Shown: positions 1 through 6,600 of the stretch, piece by piece
Layout: each line of letters starts with the position of its first letter
How positions within the stretch are numbered: the stretch's first letter is position 1
IMG/VR virus record: IMGVR_UViG_3300026534_000121
Location: 1 to 20,424 of that record
Source of the DNA: a virus
Direction: 5' to 3' (one strand)
Length of the DNA stretch: 20,424 nucleotides
Translations under genes and position numbers: made by a program
Notes under the pieces: generated by a model
The model's database searches: none
Seen by the model: only the letters and a program-made list of their open reading frames with translations
Told to the model about the DNA's origin: nothing

Positions 1-738
1 ATGACTGACTACCTCAAGAAAGTGCACGGTGTTCTGTCGGATATTGCCACCGGAAGCGTGCCGTTAGTGAGAACTTATTCGGACCGGAGAGTTTCGGAAA
101 TACTAAGCATCAACTCTGCATTACGGATCATCCAAGAAATCCTCAACGACGAACAGGCGCTATCAGAAACTGCAGCACACTCATACACACACACCAACGG
201 ATTCGACAAGTTTACGCTTCTCTCGAGCCGAGAACCGGAGTTCAAATTACGCCTGCACGCTTGGTGGCCAAATAGCAACTACGACAAGAGCGGCGAATTT
301 ATCCATAATCATCGGTGGTGCTTCCGTTCGACAACGCTGTGCGGCAGCGTGCACGTCGAGACGTTTACACAAAGAAACGGCGGCAAACCGATGTACCACC
401 ACGAGTATCGCCCGCGAGATGCCGCGAAGGAGACTTACGGCCTCACAGTCGTCGGGCGCTCAAGTCTGGTATCGGATATGATGTTAACGCTGGTGCCTGG
501 CAGCACTTACACGATGGGCCCAGACCTCCTGCATCGCGTGATTCAGGCCAGCGATACTGCGACGGTCACTCTATTTGTGCGGTGGGCAACTATTCAGCCG
601 ACAGCGTCGGTCTTCGCCGAGAGCCCTATCCTTGATGAAGGGATTCTGTCAGTTCCATCGTTCACAATTGACGAACTGCGATCCAAGCTACAGGGTGTTG
701 TGGCAGTGCTAGGCCGGAGAAAATTAGATGGCTGCTAA
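1..738 (+). CDS. Cupin-fold metal-binding protein, function unknown
   Basis: A 245-residue protein whose ATG is the first base of the window, so a longer N-terminus upstream cannot be excluded. The centre looks like a cupin/cysteine-dioxygenase-type beta barrel. An IHNHRW motif (H102, H104) followed by E120 resembles cupin motif 1. The stretch LVPGSTYTMGPDLLHRV, with H178, resembles motif 2; together these could form a 3-His/1-Glu metal site. There is no signal peptide or membrane segment, so it is probably cytosolic. I do not recognise the exact family, and no substrate should be assigned. It is on the opposite strand to the phage operon and has visibly lower GC (about 50% by eye). A small ORF overlaps its 3' end by 11 nt, suggesting a two-gene operon. 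It could be a host gene flanking a prophage or a phage accessory gene. Confidence 0.75.
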   Translation: MTDYLKKVHGVLSDIATGSVPLVRTYSDRRVSEILSINSALRIIQEILNDEQALSETAAHSYTHTNGFDKFTLLSSREPEFKLRLHAWWPNSNYDKSGEFIHNHRWCFRSTTLCGSVHVETFTQRNGGKPMYHHEYRPRDAAKETYGLTVVGRSSLVSDMMLTLVPGSTYTMGPDLLHRVIQASDTATVTLFVRWATIQPTASVFAESPILDEGILSVPSFTIDELRSKLQGVVAVLGRRKLDGC

Positions 739-871
739 CAACTCACAATACTTCGATATGGTGCAAGAAAACATCCACGACAGCAAAAAGAAATTGCAGG
801 GAACGGCCGGATTCGATTTTCCTGCAGTGCTTCAGACGTATCCTGAAAGTGGATGGTTGTGCCGGATATAA
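728..871 (+). CDS. Small 47-codon ORF, possibly a truncated gene start
   Basis: The ATG at 728 lies inside the last codons of the cupin-like gene (11-nt overlap). It is preceded by GGAGA at 716-720 with suitable spacing, so it looks like a real translationally coupled start. The predicted 47-residue product begins MAANNSQYFDM and ends GWLCRI; it is hydrophilic, has no membrane segment, and I do not recognise it. It stops only 8 bp from the end of the convergent o-spanin gene. A well-made start followed by an early stop exactly where phage sequence begins suggests the 5' remnant of a longer gene cut by phage integration or rearrangement. A genuine small protein is the alternative. Confidence 0.45.
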   Translation: MAANNSQYFDMVQENIHDSKKKLQGTAGFDFPAVLQTYPESGWLCRI

Positions 872-879
872 CACTGGCA

Positions 880-1134
880 TCACGGAAAATTACACCCCTG
901 TGCCTGCTCCCGCATAACGGCATAATCGCTCAACATTTTCACAATCGCCGACCCTTCCGGAAGCGCCTGCACTTCCTCGGCCGCCCTTGTCTGGAACTCG
1001 GCATCATACTCCACCACCGGCGGGCACACACCAACCACCCGCTCAGAACTCACCGTCGCGCAGGCGCTCAGCAAGCTCGTTACGATTACGAGGGCGGCGA
1101 GACGCGGCTTCGAGCATTTGGCGCTGGATTTCAT
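880..1134 (-). CDS. Rz1-like outer-membrane spanin (o-spanin) lipoprotein
   Basis: An 84-residue lipoprotein whose gene starts inside the i-spanin gene in another reading frame, overlapping it by 92 nt. After a basic N-terminus and a hydrophobic stretch comes the lipobox LLSAC, with the lipidated cysteine at residue 25. The mature part is short and hydrophilic and carries two further cysteines (in GVCPP and near the C-terminus in QGC). O-spanins sit in the outer membrane and pair with the i-spanin across the periplasm to fuse or disrupt the envelope in the last step of lysis. The frame is open upstream to a TTG at 1155, but the ATG at 1134 is preferred because AGGAGA lies 6 nt upstream. It is the last gene of the late operon and is convergent with the plus-strand pair. 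Confidence 0.8.
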   Translation of the reverse strand: MKSSAKCSKPRLAALVIVTSLLSACATVSSERVVGVCPPVVEYDAEFQTRAAEEVQALPEGSAIVKMLSDYAVMREQAQGCNFP

Positions 1135-1297
1135 TGGCTTTCTCCTGATTTTCAATGCGTTCCGCTAGCCGTCCGGCACGCTCGCCAGAGCGGCGCAGGG
1201 ACAAGAAGAACAGGGTTATTGTGAGGGCGATGGCGGCCCATTTTCCGACAGCCAGCGCGAGCCGGCTGCCAGTGAACCATGTGACCAGCGCGCCCAT
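1043..1297 (-). CDS. Rz-like inner-membrane spanin (i-spanin)
   Basis: An 84-residue type II membrane protein. Residues 16-34 form one hydrophobic helix (GKWAAIALTITLFFLSL). This is followed by a charged, Glu/Arg-rich stretch (about 38-82) likely to be an alpha-helical coiled coil in the periplasm. That layout, its place right after the endolysin, and the o-spanin lipoprotein gene starting inside it identify an Rz/Rz1-type pair. The start ATG shares one base with the endolysin stop (TGATG), so translation is coupled. The family role is to bind the o-spanin and complete outer-membrane disruption after peptidoglycan is cut. It is shorter than lambda Rz (about 150 residues), which is common in alphaproteobacterial phages. 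A holin role is less likely because there is only one helix and a long polar tail. Confidence 0.72.
   Translation of the reverse strand: MGALVTWFTGSRLALAVGKWAAIALTITLFFLSLRRSGERAGRLAERIENQEKANEIQRQMLEAASRRPRNRNELAERLRDGEF
1141..1146 (-). promoter_or_regulatory. Ribosome binding site deciding the o-spanin start
   Basis: On the minus strand AGGAGA is followed by a 6-nt spacer and ATG at 1134. The site lies within the i-spanin coding region. It places initiation at codon 8 of the longer open frame that begins with TTG at 1155. Confidence 0.7.
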
Positions 1298-1971
1298 CAG
1301 CGCCGCCCCTTTCGCCAGTCATCCCAACGGGCGTAGATGGTGGTTCCGATGCCGATCAGGGCCACGGCGATGAATAGCCAGCGCATTGTGTCGAGATAGG
1401 GGATCAGCGGCTGGAGGGCGGATTGGGTGTCGGTGACGGCTTGTTGCACCACCTCGACACCGGCCGCGCCGATGGTGGCGACACCGGCTGCGCCGCCGCC
1501 TTTCATGGTGCGGGTTTCTGTCAGGGTTTCACGTAGGCGCGGTGGTTCGGGGGCGAACCGTGAGGCGCGCGTCCGGAACGGGTCACCCCATTGGCGGGCA
1601 CGGCCAATATCGATGTGCATGAAGTTCTGGCGCGGATAGAAGCCGAAACCGGTAAAGCCGGTTTCACGCGCCGCCGCTTCAAAACTCTCCGGATCATGGT
1701 TGGCCATGGCGATATCGAAGGCCGCGCCTTGCAGGTGCATGGAATATCTGGCCCCGCCGACCTGCCGGTTATAGGCGGGGCTGCGATAGGCGGAATGCAC
1801 GATTAGCGGCACGCCGAGGTGGTCGCGCAGGGCCTGCAGCTTGTCGAGGGCTGGTTCGTTGATGCGGATCGTGCCGTCGCCCCGGCAGGCGATTTCCTCG
1901 GGGCTGAAGTTAGGCCAGCGCCAGAGTTTTTCCGGCACATCGCGCCAGTCGGCATAGTAATGATTGGTCAT
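1297..1971 (-). CDS. Endolysin, M15-family peptidase with C-terminal membrane anchor
   Basis: A 224-residue protein. Residues 1-140 are a peptidase M15 (D-Ala-D-Ala carboxypeptidase-type, Peptidase_M15_3) domain. Its zinc ligands are visible in SMHLQGAAFD (H79, D86) and FMHIDIG (H119), and HSAYRSPAYN precedes them. The enzyme should cut peptide cross-links in host peptidoglycan during lysis. After a Gly/Ala linker, residues 197-214 form one hydrophobic helix (WLFIAVALIGIGTTIYARW) with a basic tail, so the enzyme may be held at the inner membrane. The frame is open 14 codons further to 2013, but ATG 1971 is chosen because GGAGGAA precedes it at good spacing and the upstream codons would run through a terminator hairpin. 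It overlaps the i-spanin start by one base. No separate classical holin gene is visible. Confidence 0.88.
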   Translation of the reverse strand: MTNHYYADWRDVPEKLWRWPNFSPEEIACRGDGTIRINEPALDKLQALRDHLGVPLIVHSAYRSPAYNRQVGGARYSMHLQGAAFDIAMANHDPESFEAAARETGFTGFGFYPRQNFMHIDIGRARQWGDPFRTRASRFAPEPPRLRETLTETRTMKGGGAAGVATIGAAGVEVVQQAVTDTQSALQPLIPYLDTMRWLFIAVALIGIGTTIYARWDDWRKGRR

Positions 1972-1974
1972 GAT

Positions 1975-1981
1975 TTCCTCC
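1975..1981 (-). promoter_or_regulatory. Strong Shine-Dalgarno of the endolysin gene
   Basis: Minus-strand GGAGGAA ends 3 nt before ATG 1971. It sits only 7 nt downstream of the U-tract of the intrinsic terminator at 1989-2010, and it decides the start codon over the upstream in-frame codon at 2013. Confidence 0.7.
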
Positions 1982-1988
1982 AGAAATG

Positions 1989-2010
1989 AAAAAACCCGCC
2001 GGTTGGCGGG
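1989..2010 (-). terminator. Rho-independent terminator between tail and lysis genes
   Basis: On the minus strand there is a perfect 6-bp GC stem CCCGCC, loop AACC, GGCGGG, followed immediately by six T residues. It lies in the 63-nt gap between the DUF6127 gene stop (2035) and the endolysin start (1971). This is textbook intrinsic-terminator architecture. Because it precedes the lysis genes in the same direction, lysis expression must depend on read-through, antitermination or a promoter not identified here. Confidence 0.75.
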
Positions 2011-2034
2011 CATGTGGGTGGTTGGTGGCGGGTG

Positions 2035-2316
2035 TCAGCCGAACAGTTTCAGCTTCACGGCAATGCCGGCGATCAGGGCGAGCAACAGCCCAGTGGTGAT
2101 CAGCCGCACGATGGTTTGCCAGGCGGTGCGGCGCGCCTTACGCAGGCTATCGAGCAACGTGCGCAGATCATGGATGTCGATAGCGGCTTCAGGACCGTCG
2201 AGGCCAACGTCCGCCAGAGCACGGCGTGCGCCTTGTTCGGCGGCGCGGGCCAACATGGCTTCGAATTCATCCTCGGGCATGCGCACAAAGCCCGCTTCAA
2301 TTTTGGGCGGGGTCAT
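2035..2316 (-). CDS. DUF6127-type small membrane protein of prophages
   Basis: A 93-residue protein with an amphipathic, Glu/Ala/Arg-rich N-terminal part (residues 1-65, containing the motif ADVGLDGPEA) and one C-terminal hydrophobic helix at about 70-89 (VRLITTGLLLALIAGIAVKL). I recognise it from memory as a DUF6127-type protein found in alphaproteobacterial prophages next to tail-fibre and lysis genes; no function is established. Its place just before the endolysin and its single helix would suit a holin or lysis-accessory role, but that is inference. AGGAGA lies 5 nt upstream of ATG 2316, supporting the start. The gene is followed by an intrinsic terminator. Confidence 0.7.
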   Translation of the reverse strand: MTPPKIEAGFVRMPEDEFEAMLARAAEQGARRALADVGLDGPEAAIDIHDLRTLLDSLRKARRTAWQTIVRLITTGLLLALIAGIAVKLKLFG

Positions 2317-2342
2317 ATTTTCTCCTGTTTATTCGGGGTGGA

Positions 2343-3623
2343 TCAGACTTCGCGCCACTTCGGGAAAACCATCTGGTAGACCCAGTTGTTGGTCGAGGTC
2401 ATGGTGCTGACGGGGTTGCCGGTCCAGCTGGCAGGCAAGCCACCGGTGATCTCGGCGTTGCTGCCGTTTTCATAAAGATAAACCTGCGGGGCGACGACAC
2501 GGGGATAGGCGCTGGTGCCGCTGCTGTGCGGGTAGTATCGCGTCAGGCCGGGCGTCATCCAGCGGCCATAGCGGGCGTAGGCACCGGCTCCGCTTACCCC
2601 CATTGTAGTAACATACCAGCCTTTGGTGAGGGTCTGCGGTGTGGCCAGATCGAAGATCTTGTGCCCCGCCACGTCCGCCGGCAATGTCCCGAAATCCGCC
2701 ACCCGCGCGCCAATATCCCAGTTGTCGCCATTGGGCACGCCGAGCCTGTAGATGCCACAGCGGAGCAGCGCCCCTGCGGTGGTCGAGGCGGTATGCTGGG
2801 CCACAAACGCACCGAGCAGCTGGATCGGACGATCGACGAAAAACGCCATGAAATACATCCGGTTTTGCGACAGGACCTGTTGCGAGCCGGTGCTGTAACT
2901 CAACGTGAACGGATCGACCGGCCCCCACCAATCCGAGCCACCGCCCTTGGTTAGACCGCCGATGTTGCGGCGCTCGGGATCCATGCCGTTCGGAAATCTG
3001 GCCGCACCGGTATTGCCGTCCGCCCGCAATGCCTCAAAAAACGTGCTGCCGTCGGCACTAACCTTGAGAACCAAATCATCACTGCCCGCCGTGCCCAATT
3101 CGGCACGCCCCGACCAGTTGGTCTGGAACAGCAGGCTGGCGGTGTCACCGGATGCGGCCTTGTTGATCTTGAGCTGGTGGCCGTTGCCGGCGTGATTGAG
3201 CAGGGTTGCGGCGGCGGAAACCGCCAGCCTGTTGGTGGCGTCCGAAGACGTGCCAATGCCAACACCGGAGAGGTTTTGCAGGTTCGGCACAAAGGAATTC
3301 CACGCGCTGCCGTTCCAGACCAGCAATTCCCCCGCCGCCACTTCCCACGCCATCCAGCCAATCTGCGGGATCAGGCGCAGCCATGCGCCGCCGGAAAACA
3401 GGGCGATGCTGTTGTCCCAGCCGTTCCATGCACCGGTTGCACCGGTCCCGATGATATGGCGCTCCCCCTCGGCCGGTGTGCCGGGCGGAGTTGTTGCGCC
3501 AACTGCAACAACTGCCATCTGGGCCAGCGCATCGATCAGGCTCAGCGCCTCGTTGACGGTGACGTGTTTTTGCGCCTGCGCGGCAGCCAGATACGGCAGG
3601 GCAAGGTTCGGGGTGTTGGTCAT
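2343..3623 (-). CDS. DUF2793 domain tail-fibre-like protein
   Basis: A 426-residue protein. The first ~110 residues match the DUF2793 pattern (MTNTPNLALPYLAAAQAQKH, HIIGTGATGAWNGWDNSIAL, GWMAWEVAAGELLVWNGSAW), which marks phage-encoded proteins placed after the tail-tip gene. The middle is Ser/Thr/Gly-rich and beta-prone, like a fibre shaft. The C-terminal ~170 residues (LLGAFVAQHTASTTAGALLRCGIYRL onward, in short hydrophobic strands) resemble a jelly-roll head, so a receptor-binding or tail-fibre role is likely. Its ATG overlaps the stop of the host-specificity gene by four bases (ATGA), so the two are translated together. No catalytic motif was seen. The exact receptor cannot be read from sequence. 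Confidence 0.8.
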   Translation of the reverse strand: MTNTPNLALPYLAAAQAQKHVTVNEALSLIDALAQMAVVAVGATTPPGTPAEGERHIIGTGATGAWNGWDNSIALFSGGAWLRLIPQIGWMAWEVAAGELLVWNGSAWNSFVPNLQNLSGVGIGTSSDATNRLAVSAAATLLNHAGNGHQLKINKAASGDTASLLFQTNWSGRAELGTAGSDDLVLKVSADGSTFFEALRADGNTGAARFPNGMDPERRNIGGLTKGGGSDWWGPVDPFTLSYSTGSQQVLSQNRMYFMAFFVDRPIQLLGAFVAQHTASTTAGALLRCGIYRLGVPNGDNWDIGARVADFGTLPADVAGHKIFDLATPQTLTKGWYVTTMGVSGAGAYARYGRWMTPGLTRYYPHSSGTSAYPRVVAPQVYLYENGSNAEITGGLPASWTGNPVSTMTSTNNWVYQMVFPKWREV

Positions 3624-6600
3624 AGGCTTTCCTTGATCGTGATGGTCTCAATATGCGGCGCACCACGTCCGAGTGCGCCAATCTGGGTGATGCGGACGGA
3701 CAGGCTGCTGACCGGCCCGCCGAAATCGGCAGACTGCATGACGGAGGTGTAGGTGAAGCCGGGGGTGGCAACGGTCATGGATCGCTTGACACTTGTGCCG
3801 TCCAAAAATTCCAGATCATAGGCCTCGGTGGCTTCCGACATCGGCACATCGGTCAGCACCCAGCTATCGGCCGAGAGCGACCGGTCGCAACGCAGCCAGC
3901 GCAAGGACAGATTACCGTTGACCTCACGCCGCATCCGCAATTGCACCGGAGCGAACGGCATGAGCCCGCGCCCGTTCGGGGTGAATGTTTTGGCCTGCAT
4001 GATCGCATCGGACGGTGCCGCACTGGCCGGACCGATGCGCCAGTTCCACGGCAGGCCGAGATCAACCTCGGCAATGGAGAGCGGTTGGATGCCGGAACCA
4101 AGTATCACCACCCGCGCTCCGGTTGGTGCGGGGCTGCCCATGGCATCAAAGGTGCCCCGCTGACCCCGCAGCAGGTGCGTCAGACGGTAACGGCCCGTGG
4201 CGACCAGTTCCGCATTGCCGAACTGGATGACTTCCCGGATGCCGGACGCACTTTCCACTGCCAGTGCATTGGCCCCGGCGAACAGTTCCGTATCGGTGAC
4301 GCTGGTCAGCGTGCCCGAGGAAACATCCACCAGCAGTTCATTGCCATTGTCGAACCGGTTGACCGGACCTGAGGGCAAATCTGCAACCAGCGTGCCAATC
4401 TGCGCGGCCTGACCAATGGTATCCATCAGGGCAAAACCCGAGGTATCTGCACTGCGCCAGACGGCGGCCGTGCCGTACCACGGTTTGGCAAATACGGCGG
4501 CATAGGGCCGGTGCGCCGGAACCGTGTCGGTGATTTGCGGCAGGTCCATCAGGGCGACCTCCGCGGGGCCATAAACGGTGGCCCCTGGCAGGCTCGCCGG
4601 TCGGTATAGCCCCGGTGGCAGATCGTAAATGGCGGCATCCGTCCGAATTGCCTCAATGGAGCGTGCACCGGCGTCACCAATGCGGGTGATGCGATAGTCG
4701 ATCAGCAGTCCGTCGTTAGCGAGGCTGACCACATCGCCGGGATCAAGCAATAGGCGCGAGGGTGGCAATTTGGCCGTCAGGGTCTCCCGCCCGACCCATG
4801 CTTCCATCAGGGCACGGCGGCAGCGCCGATCGGCTTCTTCCAGCGGCACGGCCAGCGGGAAACTTTCCGAGGCCACGCGGGCGGCCTCGACCGTGACGCG
4901 GCGCGCCTCGACGGTGGCAGCGTCATATTCTTCGTCGGGGCGCACCAATTGCCATTTGAGCGCTTGCGGCAGTTCGGTTTCCTGCCCGCGGGTCAATTCC
5001 ATGACGTCGCTGGAATTGGCCACCATGTCATCCGGTGAGATAACTGACGCAGCCTGCTGACCGCGTGTCACAAACCGGATGATGCCCCCGCTTTCCACCG
5101 CATCGAACCCGAAATGCCGCGCCAGCGTTGAAATCGAGGCACGCGGGCTTTCGAGAGCAGAAATCACAAAGCCCGGCACGGTGTCGGAAATTTCGCTCAC
5201 GTCGATCAGGCTGTCGTCCAGTCCGGCGCGGCGACAAAGTTCGCGCACCAGTGCCCCAAGGCCAACCGCCCCGAGCCGCCCGTTCAGCCAGTGCCCGAGC
5301 CGCCAGTTCGGCGCATCGGCCCAGACATCCTCGCGGGCGGGAAAACCCGGATAGGGCCGTGCGTCCCATGTCCAGACCGCGGCCTCATTCATGTCGATCA
5401 TCGGGGCGGTGTAGACGCTGCTGGTCGGGTTATTGGCCGGATTACCCCAATATCCCAGCATCGCCTCGATATAGCGCCGCTGGATCGCCTCGTCCTGCCA
5501 CCCGCGCGAAAAGTGCGGCAAGGCGCTCTCGGCCGACTTCGGATCATAAAACACATTCGGCTGGTTGGTGCCGCGATCGACAGCCGGACAGCCAAGCTCG
5601 GTAAAACGGACCGGTTTTGATTGCGGAACCCAGCCGGTGGTGGACTGACCAACCGGCAGAACCTCGACACCAAACACCACGATGTCCTGGCCCACGGTTG
5701 CCGAACGCGGACCGATCCGGAACCCGACCGAGCCCGACAGGCCAACTGTCACGTCCATCGTCAGTTTCCACTGGCCGGGCGACACTTCGGTAGCCGTCGC
5801 CTGATTGATCGTGTGTGCCCCGGGCGCTGTGCTGTTCCAGCCACCGATGGCCCCAAAGAACGATGCGTGATCACTGCCGCTGCCCAGGGCCAGATACATG
5901 GCAAATTCGCCGGAGGTTCCGGCGGCAACATAGGCCGTGAACTGCACGCGGTCTCCTGCCGCGAGCGTGTGATAGCCCGGCGTTGCGCCGTGCCACGTCG
6001 CCCCGTCCGAGGCAATGCGCGCGGGTGTGTTGAACGGGCCGAAGGAGCCGGTTGTGGTGGCGATCGAAACCGTGGCGGGGTTTGGCGCATAGCTGGCAAC
6101 ATTGGCGGCGTTGGCAAAGTAGCCGGTCCGCACGCCGCCTGGCCGGTCGTGATGGGGCTGCGTCCACCATGACCGGATGTCCTTGGGACGAAATACCCAT
6201 GGCTTGTTGTAGGCCCCGTCGGTGATGGGGGTGCGGATCTGGGCGGTTCGATCGGTGTCCGAGGCATAGAACCACTCAAACCCTTCGCCGCCCTCGATAT
6301 TGCTGCGCAGATAATCCAGATCGCGGATCGAGGCCCAACCAGCCTGCGCGTCGGCATGATCGCCCCCGTCGCGCCAGTCGGACAGCGGCAGGTAATTATC
6401 GATGCCGATGAAATCTATGTTCGAATCGGACCATAGCGGATCGAGGTGATAGAAGAGATCGCCGGAGCCATCTTGCGGCTGATGGCCGATATATTCCGAC
6501 CAGTCGGCAGCGTAACTGATGGTGGTGCCGGCACCGAGTATTCCCGCGACGTCTCCGGCCAGTTGCTTCAGTGCGGATACGACCGGATAGGTGGTTGCTC

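Noticed and set aside
2226-4372. Plus-strand open frames of about 150-240 codons opposite the fibre and tip genes
   Set aside because: They are shadows of DUF2793 and the GTA tip protein. Their compositions are Arg/Gly/Pro/His-rich without domain pattern.
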